The position numbers were made by a program, and so were the translations under genes. Of a stretch of 39,670 nt of DNA, positions 17,077 to 25,224 are shown in pieces. The stretch covers positions 1 to 39,670 of the forward strand of contig CAMCFM010000001.1 in assembly GCA_945874095.1 (NCBI GenBank). Reading direction: 5' to 3'. Below the pieces are notes generated by a model, which made no database searches, had not been told where the DNA came from, and saw only the letters and a program-made list of their open reading frames with translations. This DNA is from Candidatus Kuenenia stuttgartensis (lineage in GTDB: Bacteria > Planctomycetota > Planctomycetia > Isosphaerales > Isosphaeraceae). The first letter of the stretch is position 1. Each line of letters opens with the position of its first letter.

Positions 17077-17807
17077 GCAAGTCCCCTTTCTTGAAATCGA
17101 TGAATCAGGGTCCGGCCCAGAAAACCCATGAATGGAAGCCCGAGTACGAGAAACCAGATCCAGGCCGGGCCTGATTTAAGGTCGATCACGACACCTGATG
17201 TTCCGAATCCTGATTTTTCACGATTCAGAAGCACAAATGCCACCGCAGACCATGGCAGAAACAGTAGATTTGACATTGCTGCAAGTTCCGTGCGATGCGG
17301 CTTCAATACTGGAATGCCTCGTATGATCAACGAAGAAAACCACATTCCCAGAGCGATCAAAACGCCTGTGATTATTGCAGCCAATTCGAAATCAATCGCA
17401 TTCCATCTCGAAAACACATCGTGCTCGACAAGCAGCAAGGTTGGCACGCAACACAACGCCGGCAAAGTCAGTAGCAAGTCCGCAAGAATACGAATCTTAT
17501 ACCCGGCATCATCTTTCATCGACTTCCAGAGAACGACCGGAACTACAATCGACTCGATGGTGAGTAAAGCCAGTATGGATGTCCTATTGATATCGTCGTT
17601 CAGATAAGACCTTATTCGAAGCTCTGAAACGTCAGCAATCCTGTCTGCCGCATACCAAGCGATGAATATTGTGAACAATGCGATTGCAAAAGTGGCTTTG
17701 CGATAACCCGATGCTGCCCATTTCATGGCTGTGATCAGACATGATAGCGAAAGCCACAGTAAAACAGCCGACTTCAATGGAGGCCTCCCAGATTCTTTTA
17801 TGGACAT
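17073..17807 (-). CDS. Multi-spanning membrane protein (HmuT-like by position)
   Basis: 244 residues with about six hydrophobic segments (near residues 12-30, 38-54, 78-96, 107-125, 139-160, 176-194 and 212-235). No enzymatic motif is visible. It ends by overlapping the ExbB-like start by four bases. In the hmu operons of Bacteroidota an uncharacterised membrane protein, HmuT, sits directly before the ExbB-like HmuU; I assign the likeness by position and topology, not by sequence recognition. The start at 17807 has only a weak ribosome site. The DUF1559 gene ends 40 bases upstream, so transcription may be shared. Confidence 0.6.
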   Translation of the reverse strand: MSIKESGRPPLKSAVLLWLSLSCLITAMKWAASGYRKATFAIALFTIFIAWYAADRIADVSELRIRSYLNDDINRTSILALLTIESIVVPVVLWKSMKDDAGYKIRILADLLLTLPALCCVPTLLLVEHDVFSRWNAIDFELAAIITGVLIALGMWFSSLIIRGIPVLKPHRTELAAMSNLLFLPWSAVAFVLLNREKSGFGTSGVVIDLKSGPAWIWFLVLGLPFMGFLGRTLIHRFQERGLA

Positions 17808-17846
17808 CCGTCTGTTGTAATCGCACGTTCACTCTTAATTGAAGGA

Positions 17847-18872
17847 TCAATAGGTGTCTGCCGAGATGACCTCGCCACCATTACGTGAAGCTAATGATCG
17901 CCAGGTTTCGACTGGGATCGAATCTTTCACGAACCGAACCGAACCATCTGACATTAACGTAATCACACCTCCTGGATGAAAACTCCTCGCTGCATGCCAG
18001 CCTCGTCCGTGTGCATTAAGATCAGGTATCTTTGAATTTGGTGGCAGATATGCGCTGTATCCTGTACTAGTGAGCCGTCCCACCAGCCAAGAATAACCGC
18101 GATCCCCCCTCCAGCTATTAATATTGCCAGTCAAAGCAGCCAAGTCCGGATTTACTAATTGTTTTCCTCCAAGTGACAAACCTGGCAAGCCTGGAGAAAG
18201 TGATGTATTCGATGCATATTGCCGGTTAAAATCACTTGGTTTTGGACCACTGCTTGTCAGATTGTTACCCAGCCGAATCTGGCTTGCCATCATGGTATTT
18301 GATGTGCCATCAGAGACATTCGCAATCGTGACAGCTGAACCGTACCAAAACATTCCATCCGTTGGAATTTCAATATGATAGTTCAGCATGGTTCCGGATC
18401 CAGTACAAACTGCATAGTTTGTACCAGCAGAATCTCCACCAAGATTTGCAGTAAATCGCGGATTTCCACCATCCGATGGACAGAGAAAGCTGCCAACCAC
18501 ATAATTTGCCGCAGTGATCAGCGGAGGGTTAAATCGAATGTTTGGTCCTGAGCCGGTATAAACAGGCACATTGAAATTGACGAGATTCACAAGTGATGCC
18601 TGTTCCATATAAGGCAGGATTCGTGCAAGGGGTGAGAATGCAAATGCTGTAGAATGGCCGAATCCCGGGAAGCAACCCACAGTGTTTTCGTAATTGTGCA
18701 TCGCAAGTCCAATCTGCTTGAGATTGTTTGTACTGCTGATACGACGGGCTGCTTCTCTGGCAGACTGTACCGCCGGAAGTAGCAATGAAATCAATACCGA
18801 AATGATTGCAATCACAACCAGTAGCTCGATGAGCGTGAAACCTTTTCCAGACTGACTTCTTGTAGTTCGCAT
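17847..18872 (-). CDS. DUF1559 pseudopilin-like protein
   Basis: 341 residues. The N-terminus is a type IV pilin/pseudopilin leader: short basic MRTTRSQSGKG, cleavage before F in GFTLIELLVVIAIISVLISL, and the planctomycete DUF1559 continuation LLPAVQSAREAARR. The family end is also present: HPGGVITLMSDGSVRFVKDS followed by NGGEVISADTY. DUF1559 proteins are very numerous in Planctomycetota; a role as secretion-system or cell-surface minor pilins is assumed but unproved. It directly precedes the chelatase/channel genes (40-base gap), so it is probably co-expressed with them. A CTTGGAACCAAG palindrome lies 40 bases upstream of its start. Confidence 0.9.
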   Translation of the reverse strand: MRTTRSQSGKGFTLIELLVVIAIISVLISLLLPAVQSAREAARRISSTNNLKQIGLAMHNYENTVGCFPGFGHSTAFAFSPLARILPYMEQASLVNLVNFNVPVYTGSGPNIRFNPPLITAANYVVGSFLCPSDGGNPRFTANLGGDSAGTNYAVCTGSGTMLNYHIEIPTDGMFWYGSAVTIANVSDGTSNTMMASQIRLGNNLTSSGPKPSDFNRQYASNTSLSPGLPGLSLGGKQLVNPDLAALTGNINSWRGDRGYSWLVGRLTSTGYSAYLPPNSKIPDLNAHGRGWHAARSFHPGGVITLMSDGSVRFVKDSIPVETWRSLASRNGGEVISADTY

Positions 18873-19048
18873 GAAATGACCCTAGCTATGACGTATTTGT
18901 GAAAACCTGAACTTGGAACCAAGGCTAAGCCATTGGTATTTAATTGCTTGTTGATCTATGTGCAGGCAATTCCCGCTGAACGACGATAGTCGTCAGAATT
19001 GCACTTATTGAATTCCATATGAATCGAATGATCTAATTCACGGCGATT

Positions 19049-19110
19049 TCTCCGTTACGACGGTTGGGAGGTCAAGGGTTCAAAGGGGACGGGCTACCAG
19101 TTCCACCCCT
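19049..19110 (-). repeat. 62-base repeat, copy A (tRNA-like)
   Basis: Identical to 21512-21573 except at two positions. It lies in the gap between the end of the unknown secreted gene (19145) and the DUF1559 start (18872), the same context as copy B, which lies between a gene end and the start of the other DUF1559 gene. See copy B for its tRNA-like features. Confidence 0.75.
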
Positions 19111-19144
19111 CTGCACCACTAAAATAGAACTTCTTTGGTTGGGT

Positions 19145-20239
19145 TCAGTGCGATTTCATTCTATGGGTATTTCCTTTAAATACCTTTTGATTGGAAAAGT
19201 ACAGAATCTGTTTGCCGCACCTGAATATTCTCGATTGATTTGGTACGACTGTTAGCGTCCGGTTCAAAAGAGAAGGTCTGTGATCCACCAGATTAATATC
19301 ATGGACAGAAATCAAAGACGATTGATCAATAACATGCGAACCTGTCGAATGAGAAGCAACCTGGGTTGGAAATAATCCAAGCATTGCGTTCTCAGGTCTG
19401 CACTCGCCTTGACCATTATCAAACCAGTCTCGAATCAGAGCAACGATCCCTGGTTTGCCTTCGCCTATATATAATTCCCGTCGTTTTTTATACTCCGAAA
19501 GAATGAGTTCTGCCTGAGCCTTGATTTCAATGTCTTCGCTCCTGGGAGAAGATCCTTTGGGAATCGCCCAGACAAATCTGTTGGTTTGTGAAACATGCGT
19601 TGCAACCGAAAAGAAGTCGCGAGGAATCAATTTCGTGTCTTTTGAACTCAGTCTCGACTTTTCCGCTTCCACAAAGAAATCAACTGCATAGTCAGGGTAC
19701 CCAAACTGATATCCCGATGCACGCAACCGGTCGGACCGATCGGCGTGTTCCATCTTCTCAATAATTGTCATTGCTCTGGTTTCGGGAGTCAATCCATATG
19801 CGTCATAGAATGACGAGTGCTTTTCAACCATGGTCCTGAGCGATTTACGATTCGCAATCCATGCATGCGCATGACGCTTACCACCTGTAAGAGCTTGAAA
19901 AACCAGAACCTCGGATTCGAATGCTTCGCCACACTGAAATGCATCTAGAATCTTGCGTGTTTCACGGATTGATGACAATTCGGGCTGTGTTACTGAAAAA
20001 CTGCCTGTCCAGAACGAACTTGAAATCGGTTTCAGACTTCCAACCACTGTGTACAGTGCCTCACTGTCCATCAGTTTCAAAAGCAGTTGCTCGGCTTTCT
20101 TTTGTAATTCCGGTGGCAATTTTTCGACAGGAAAGCAGTCGTACCGGCTGACACCGACACCCTGGCCATTCGCTGCAAAGGTGTAAAGCATCATCAGCAA
20201 CACATTCAACACAAGCTTCATCAAGTTTCGAATTGTCAT
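19145..20239 (-). CDS. Secreted protein of unknown function
   Basis: 364 residues from the ATG at 20239, which gives a signal peptide (MTIRNLMKLVLNVLLMMLYT then FAANGQG); the open frame extends to 20398 but overlaps the DUF1559 gene end and lacks a leader. A stretch AAGAGG lies about ten bases upstream. The mature part has helical, charged text (LPPELQKKAEQLLLKLMDSE), a possible domain with ESEVLVFQALTGGKRHAHAW, and a Cys near the N-terminus of the mature chain and again after ECRPENAML. I recognise no family. It starts 56 bases after the DUF1559 gene and is probably co-transcribed with it. Confidence 0.7.
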   Translation of the reverse strand: MTIRNLMKLVLNVLLMMLYTFAANGQGVGVSRYDCFPVEKLPPELQKKAEQLLLKLMDSEALYTVVGSLKPISSSFWTGSFSVTQPELSSIRETRKILDAFQCGEAFESEVLVFQALTGGKRHAHAWIANRKSLRTMVEKHSSFYDAYGLTPETRAMTIIEKMEHADRSDRLRASGYQFGYPDYAVDFFVEAEKSRLSSKDTKLIPRDFFSVATHVSQTNRFVWAIPKGSSPRSEDIEIKAQAELILSEYKKRRELYIGEGKPGIVALIRDWFDNGQGECRPENAMLGLFPTQVASHSTGSHVIDQSSLISVHDINLVDHRPSLLNRTLTVVPNQSRIFRCGKQILYFSNQKVFKGNTHRMKSH

Positions 20240-20294
20240 AGGATTCAGGCCTCTTGTACTTTCTTCGTTGCAACTCAGGGAGAAAATCGATTGA

Positions 20295-21332
20295 TTAATA
20301 GGTGTCACCACTAAAAACCTCTCCTCCAGACCTTGTTCCCAAAGCTCGATATGTCTTGAGATCGATTGATTCCTTGAGAAATCGAACTGATCCGTCACTC
20401 ATCAAGAAGTTTGCACCGCCAGGATGCAAACTCCGAAACCCGAATTGACCGAGTAACAAACTCCTCGGATCATCCACCCAAGTCTTCGAATGTGTACCGT
20501 TTGAAGGATCCACAACCCATGATGGTCTGCCAATATAAGGCCTTGAATTTAGCTTCGGTACAACATAGGAGCCACCTGAGATACGAATGTCATTCCAGCT
20601 TTCATATCTGGGCGGAGTTCCTAGATCGCCCCCTCCCCATGCTCCTCCCACATTCGCAATGTTGAATCGACTGTATGGAGATTCCTCACGAAATCGCGAT
20701 GTTTCACCCACCATCAGAGTGTTGCTTAAACCATCTGATATATTTGCAATGGAATAAGATACGTTTCTACCAAAAACACCCTCTGAAATAATGGCACCAC
20801 ATAACTGTGCGTTCATGACATTAGTGCCAGTTCCATAGTTGTTTGCGATGCATTCTGTAAGCCCAAAGACTCCAGCGTATGAGATCTGCGTAATCTTAAA
20901 ACTGGTTCGCGACTGATCCGCCTTGGTATCGGTTGGGCAAAGAAACGTTGCCACGGAATTTTCCCATACAGATGTATTTGGTGGGAAACCTGCAGGATGA
21001 CTAAAGTTCAAGGCATTGTATTTATTGCCCTGCTCCAGGTATGGCATGATGTAGTTTGACCAGGTGTGCCCCCAGCTCGATGTGCATGGAACCTGAGTGT
21101 ACCGAGATTGGGCAATATAACCAGGTGGAAATGTACCGATCGCATTTTCGTAATTATGGATCGCCAACCCAAACTGCTTCATGTTATTGGAGCATTGGAT
21201 TCGACGGGCTGCTTCCCTGGCAGACTGAACCGCCGGAAGTAGCAACGAGATCAATACCGAAATGATTGCAATCACAACCAGTAACTCAATGAGTGTGAAT
21301 GCTTTCAGCTGCTCTTTCCCTGAAATCTTCAT
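20295..21332 (-). CDS. DUF1559 pseudopilin-like protein (second copy)
   Basis: 345 residues from the ATG at 21332, preceded by AGAGAGG; ten further codons upstream are open but add nothing. The prepilin leader MKISGKEQLKA is cleaved before FTLIELLVVIAIISVLISLL, then LPAVQSAREAARRIQCSNN. Family hallmarks downstream: NYENAIGTFPPGY, PYLEQGNKYNALNF, SDGLSNTLMVGE and the C-terminal HPGGANFLMSDGSVRFL with SGGEVFSGDTY. The first 120 bases closely resemble those of the DUF1559 gene starting at 18872, while the middles differ. It lies downstream of the two GTPase genes, on the same strand. Confidence 0.9.
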   Translation of the reverse strand: MKISGKEQLKAFTLIELLVVIAIISVLISLLLPAVQSAREAARRIQCSNNMKQFGLAIHNYENAIGTFPPGYIAQSRYTQVPCTSSWGHTWSNYIMPYLEQGNKYNALNFSHPAGFPPNTSVWENSVATFLCPTDTKADQSRTSFKITQISYAGVFGLTECIANNYGTGTNVMNAQLCGAIISEGVFGRNVSYSIANISDGLSNTLMVGETSRFREESPYSRFNIANVGGAWGGGDLGTPPRYESWNDIRISGGSYVVPKLNSRPYIGRPSWVVDPSNGTHSKTWVDDPRSLLLGQFGFRSLHPGGANFLMSDGSVRFLKESIDLKTYRALGTRSGGEVFSGDTY

Positions 21333-21511
21333 TAGAACCTCTCTTCTTACATGCGAGTGCATGCTTCTCGATTCTGACTAGCGGCAAGTTATTGCTATTT
21401 GGTGGTTTATTGATTGGCGCAGTGGTGCATTTTGCGAAATAGACGACCATTTACGCAGTTTCGCACTTGTGAGAATTCACTAAAATCAGGATAATCTACT
21501 TCATGGCTTTC

Positions 21512-21573
21512 TCTCCGTTACGACGGTTGGGAGGTCAAGGGTTCGAAGGGGACGGGCTACCAATTCCACCCCT
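21512..21573 (-). repeat. 62-base repeat, copy B, with hairpin and tRNA-Leu-like 5' segment
   Basis: On the minus strand, just after the GTPase stop, the sequence begins GCCGAAGGGGTGGAATTGG and TAG, close to the acceptor/D-arm half of bacterial tRNA-Leu. It continues with CCCGTCCCCTTCG, which pairs with CGAAGGGG in a perfect eight-pair stem. On the plus strand the same block contains GGTTCGAA, like a T-loop, after CCGTTACGACGG, like a long variable arm. It is not a functional tRNA: no anticodon arm is present. It may act as the terminator of the GTPase operon. Confidence 0.65.
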
Positions 21574-21610
21574 TCGGCCCACTTTTTATCTGACTGCTAT
21601 TGCAACTGGA

Positions 21611-22846
21611 TCAATTGTTTTCAACCGAGTTAGCTTCGGCCCTCTTTACATCCCATTTTGGGAAAGGATCCTGGAAGAAGCCCCAGGAATCAGGCCCTGC
21701 TTTCATCTCTTCATCTGTCAATAAGCATTCTTGAAGTGCATCGTAAATGGCAATCTCATCCATTCCGATTCCAATAAAGACCAGCTCCTGTCGGCAGTCA
21801 CCAACCTGTGGATCCCAGTACTTTTGAATGGATGTCGTAAAACCGGGTACATCAGGCCACTCAGAAATGGGTACGGATGCCCACCAGAAACCGGCAACAT
21901 CGAGCCTCGCCACACGACCAGCCTGTGACCAGACTCCAACTTTATCAAGCCTTGTTGCCAGCCAGAAAAACCCCTTTGAACGTAGTACGCCTTGCCACGA
22001 TTGCCTTAGTATCTCAAAAAACCGTTGAGGATGAAACGGTCTCCTGGATCTATATACAAAGCTGCTGACGCCATACTCTTCGGTTTCCGTTGTACCTTCC
22101 TCACGTAAAGCGACTTGCCAGCCTTTCGACATTTTCGCCCGTTCGAAATCAAATCGTTTTGTGCCTACAATCTTCTCTAGTGGTACCTCGCCGAATTGCG
22201 AATCTACAAGGAGAGCATAAGGATTGAGCTTTTCCAGGAATAATCGCAACTCAGCCATCTCACCCTTGCTAACCAGATCGGATTTGTTCATCACAATCAC
22301 GTCGGCAAATTCAACCTGATCGATCAATAAGTCGGCCATAGTCCGAATGTCCTGATCAGAAGCCGCTTGGCCACGATTCTGTAAATCCTCGCCGATCCGT
22401 AGGTCGCTCAGAAAATTGACTGCATCGACCACGGTTACCATCGTGTCCAACTCCGCAAAATCAGACAATGCCTGGCCGTTGGCCAACGCAAAAGTAAAGG
22501 TGTCGGCCACCGGAGCGGGCTCTGAAATGCCAGTCGATTCGATAAGGAGATAGTCAAATCGCCCTTCACTGGCTAATTGACTCACCTCTATCAATAGGTC
22601 CTCCCGGAGAGTGCAGCAAATGCAACCATTGGTCATTTCAACCAATTTCTCTTCCGAGCGGCTCAAAGCCGCTGAGCCATTGGCAATCAATTGAGCATCG
22701 ATATTTACCTCGCTCATATCATTCACAATCACAGCAACTTTGAGACCATCACGATTACTCAAAACGTGATTCAGAAGGCTGGTTTTGCCGGCTCCCAGAA
22801 AACCTGAGAGCACCGTGACAGGAAGCTTTTTTACAAGCTTATTCAT
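21611..22846 (-). CDS. CobW/ZigA (YciC)-family zinc-associated GTPase
   Basis: 411 residues from the ATG at 22846, with AGGAGGGAG directly upstream; the longer frame to 22930 lies inside the preceding gene. G-domain: P-loop GFLGAGKTSLLNH at about 13-25, CxCC metal motif NGCICCTLREDL at about 72-83, LLIESTGISEP (Walker B) and NKSDLV (guanine specificity). The C-terminal half is of the ZigA/YciC type: SFVYRSRRPFHPQRF, GDCRQELVFIGIGMDE and a DPFPKW end. Such proteins are metal-handling GTPases, often induced by zinc shortage through Zur and thought to pass zinc to client enzymes. It overlaps the preceding paralogue by eight bases, so the pair is translationally coupled. Confidence 0.92.
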   Translation of the reverse strand: MNKLVKKLPVTVLSGFLGAGKTSLLNHVLSNRDGLKVAVIVNDMSEVNIDAQLIANGSAALSRSEEKLVEMTNGCICCTLREDLLIEVSQLASEGRFDYLLIESTGISEPAPVADTFTFALANGQALSDFAELDTMVTVVDAVNFLSDLRIGEDLQNRGQAASDQDIRTMADLLIDQVEFADVIVMNKSDLVSKGEMAELRLFLEKLNPYALLVDSQFGEVPLEKIVGTKRFDFERAKMSKGWQVALREEGTTETEEYGVSSFVYRSRRPFHPQRFFEILRQSWQGVLRSKGFFWLATRLDKVGVWSQAGRVARLDVAGFWWASVPISEWPDVPGFTTSIQKYWDPQVGDCRQELVFIGIGMDEIAIYDALQECLLTDEEMKAGPDSWGFFQDPFPKWDVKRAEANSVENN

Positions 22847-24143
22847 TGCTCCCTCCTGTATCACGATCAAATTGAATTTGTGATTCCGAATCAGGTTCCT
22901 CAAAAACCCAAAGCTCAAACGGATCTTCAAGTTCCTGCCAGGACTCGACTCCGCTCCTTATCTCGGATTCACTCAACAAACAGTTGTTCAAAGAGGCAAT
23001 CATTGCATCCTGATCCATGTCGATACCAATAAAAACCAACTCCTGGGCCCGGTCCCCCCATATGGGATGCCAATTATTCATGACTCGTTCACATTCTATA
23101 GGGTCGTCAGGCCATTCCTCTTTCGGCGTAATCGCCAGCCATTTCCCAGCATATTCAATACGGCAATTATGACCTGCCATTGAATAATAACCCACGTCGT
23201 CATTACGACTTGCGAGCCATAGAAATCCTTTCGCCCGCAATAAACCGTGCGGCGGTTTATTGATCCAGCTCCATAATCGAGCAGGGTGAAATGGCTTTGT
23301 GGATCGATAAACAAAACTTGTGACACCGTATTCGTCTGCTTCGGATGCTACCATATCCCGTGGTGATGATAACCAGCCTTCTGACTTCTCGGCATTCTGG
23401 AATTCAAAAAGACCTGTCCCCATGATCTCTTCGACTGCAATCCGACCATAGCTGGTCCTTAAGAACTTCGCCGAAGGATTCAACTTTCTCACAAACGACT
23501 CAATCTGACTCAGTTGATCTTCGTCCACCAAATCCGTTTTGTTAATCAAAATGACGTTGGCAAACTCGACCTGATCAATCAACAGATCCACGATCGACCG
23601 ATCGTCAGATTCGTTCACCGCCCAACCACGATCCTGGAGTTCATCGGTCGTTCCAAATTCATTGAAAAATGAACGGGCATCAATCACTGTAACCATCGTA
23701 TCAAGTCGAGCAAGACTTTTGAGACTTTGCCCTTCATCATCCTGAAATGTAAATGTTTCAGCCACCGGCATCGGCTCAGAGATTCCTGTGGATTCTATTA
23801 ATAGATACTCAAAGCGGCCATCCTGGGCAAGCTTTGAAACCTCTTCAAGCAAATCTTCCCTCAGAGTACAGCAAATACAACCATTGGTCATCTCAATGAG
23901 TTTTTCATCGCGACGAACAAATGATGAATCTGGCCCTGGTGGCCTGGAGATCAACTTCGAATCAATATTGATCTCACTCATATCATTAACGATTACTGCA
24001 ATTTTCAGCCCTTGAGTATTTGATAGAATCTGGTTCAAAAGCGTTGTTTTGCCTGAACCGAGGAATCCGGACAACACTGTGACTGGTAATCGGGAATCCG
24101 CAACTGATTGCATTTCTCTCTGAGCGTTCACTAAAGTTTTCAT
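22839..24143 (-). CDS. CobW/ZigA (YciC)-family zinc-associated GTPase (first of a pair)
   Basis: 434 residues from the ATG at 24143 (GAGAG five bases upstream; 35 more open codons upstream have no start support). Motifs: GFLGSGKTTLLNQ P-loop at about 23-35, NGCICCTLREDLLEE metal motif near 85, LLIESTGISEP, and NKTDLV. The C-terminus has SFVYRSTKPFHPARLW, WGDRAQELVFIGIDMDQ and EDPFELWVF, the ZigA/YciC pattern. It is a full-length paralogue of the next gene, so this is a tandem duplication in which both copies kept all motifs. Sub-functional specialisation is possible. Its sequence ends GGSNE with the stop inside the next gene's start region. Confidence 0.92.
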   Translation of the reverse strand: MKTLVNAQREMQSVADSRLPVTVLSGFLGSGKTTLLNQILSNTQGLKIAVIVNDMSEINIDSKLISRPPGPDSSFVRRDEKLIEMTNGCICCTLREDLLEEVSKLAQDGRFEYLLIESTGISEPMPVAETFTFQDDEGQSLKSLARLDTMVTVIDARSFFNEFGTTDELQDRGWAVNESDDRSIVDLLIDQVEFANVILINKTDLVDEDQLSQIESFVRKLNPSAKFLRTSYGRIAVEEIMGTGLFEFQNAEKSEGWLSSPRDMVASEADEYGVTSFVYRSTKPFHPARLWSWINKPPHGLLRAKGFLWLASRNDDVGYYSMAGHNCRIEYAGKWLAITPKEEWPDDPIECERVMNNWHPIWGDRAQELVFIGIDMDQDAMIASLNNCLLSESEIRSGVESWQELEDPFELWVFEEPDSESQIQFDRDTGGSNE

Positions 24144-24209
24144 ATGACTCTCTGTTTGTGACTTGTGTTTGATCCATGCCGACCAGCCATGGCTAAAACA
24201 GCCGGGCAG

Positions 24210-24237
24210 ATCATACTCGAACACAAATGGAATCCAA
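24210..24237 (-). promoter_or_regulatory. Candidate promoter of the GTPase pair
   Basis: On the minus strand TTGGAT (24237-24232), a 16-base spacer, and TATGAT (24215-24210) resemble a sigma70-type promoter about 65 bases before the ATG at 24143. The -35 match is 4/6 and the -10 match 5/6. No clear operator palindrome overlaps it. Confidence 0.35.
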
Positions 24238-24545
24238 CCATTTTTCAAGAGCTTTACACGGAATTCTTTTACTTGGATCGCACGTAATCCGAGATCTGGT
24301 GAATCTCGATACGATCCGGTATCCGTTCAGTTTGTATCTGTACCCAAATTCCAGGCATGACTGAGTTCAATGTCCCATTGACACAATCAGGACTAAAATC
24401 CCAGCAAATTCAGATCGCTGGAATGGGATTAGCCGTAATTTGATCACGGATTCAAACGCCAATATATTCAGGATCTGATATGCTCTGAGAATCAGAGCAA
24501 CCCATCCCCGCGTCAGAACCTCATACCAAATCAAAACAATCCAGA

Positions 24546-24560
24546 GAGGTTAAAAACCTC
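24546..24560 (-). terminator. Terminator of the small secreted-protein gene
   Basis: GAGGTT (24546-24551) and AACCTC (24555-24560) form a stem just past the stop at 24573. On the minus strand the run TTTTT fills the loop side and a T-rich stretch follows. Confidence 0.5.
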
Positions 24561-24572
24561 TTCAAAGACGCA

Positions 24573-24905
24573 TTAAACAATAAATTCCATAGGAGGTGCT
24601 CTTGAACGTGATCTAAAACAATCTGATGCATCAAAATTGATGATCAGCAAACTTTTGAAATACTCCCCGCTCTCATAGCATACAAGAGAAGACTGCGAAT
24701 CGTACATTGCCTGAAATTGTGTCAGAATTTCACAAATCGGACACTCGACATCACTGCTTTCAAGAGTGTTATCGAAATGCAAACCATCCGACTGGCACTG
24801 TTCACGTCCATGATGATCAAATATCGGCAGGCCGTGCAACGACTCGCCCATGCTTGTCAGCAAGGTCAAGAAAACCAGAAGTGTGGATACTGCTCGGTTG
24901 GGCAT
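24573..24905 (-). CDS. Small secreted Cys-rich protein, possibly DUF2946-like
   Basis: 110 residues from the ATG at 24905. The frame is open to 24983, but a strong promoter (24949-24977) lies inside that extension, so translation must begin further in. The N-terminus is a signal peptide (MPNRAVSTLLVFLTLLTSMG). The mature chain has DHHGREQC, the pair CPIC in SSDVECPICEILTQFQ, and a C-terminal RSRAPPMEF. His and paired Cys suggest metal binding. Short exported proteins with a CxxC and a terminal R-A/G-P-P are often grouped under DUF2946, and I offer this only as a resemblance. Its position upstream of the zinc GTPases supports a metal-related role. Confidence 0.6.
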   Translation of the reverse strand: MPNRAVSTLLVFLTLLTSMGESLHGLPIFDHHGREQCQSDGLHFDNTLESSDVECPICEILTQFQAMYDSQSSLVCYESGEYFKSLLIINFDASDCFRSRSRAPPMEFIV

Positions 24906-24948
24906 CTTTACTCGAATAGGTGACTCGTGAAAGCGTCTCTTTAAAACT

Positions 24949-24977
24949 ACAATATGGTGACCAACTCTGATTGTCAA
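24949..24977 (-). promoter_or_regulatory. Strong sigma70-type promoter with overlapping palindrome
   Basis: TTGACA (24977-24972, perfect -35), 17-base spacer, TATTGT (24954-24949, -10). The palindrome-like ATTGtcaacatCAAT at 24970-24984 overlaps the -35 box and is a candidate operator, for example for a metal-responsive repressor. It decides the start of the downstream small gene. Confidence 0.65.
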
Positions 24978-25224
24978 CATCAATTATCCAAAATCATGGC
25001 TTTATTCTTTTGGAGTTTTTATCCCTATTGGGGTAGGGGAAATTCTGCGCCGAGGATACGTCGACTTGAAGTTGGCTGATTGACTGAACTGAATACTGCC
25101 AGTGAGGATCAAATCGGAGGGGTGTGCATAATCCGGGCTAGGCTATTGACGATATGCCTAATTCCGGCCAAAAATTCATGAATATGAGCTGAGTATATCC
25201 GGCGGCGGCCGTTCGGGAATCTCC

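Larger units (their letters stand above)
24144..24572. other. Intergenic region between the GTPase pair and the small secreted gene
   Basis: It holds the candidate promoter (24210-24237), a perfect hairpin TGCTCTGA/TCAGAGCA at 24481-24499, an imperfect ATCCCAGC.../GCTGG..TGGGAT stem at about 24398-24429 and a terminator at 24546-24560. I looked for a cobalamin riboswitch on the minus strand and did not see its conserved core. Confidence 0.4.

Noticed and set aside
21512..21580. A tRNA gene
   Set aside because: Only tRNA-like half arms in opposite orientations; no anticodon stem and no complete acceptor pairing.
24249..24572. Possible cobalamin riboswitch upstream of the CobW-type genes
   Set aside because: Hairpins are present, but the conserved riboswitch core was not found, and the GTPases are of the zinc-related ZigA/YciC type.
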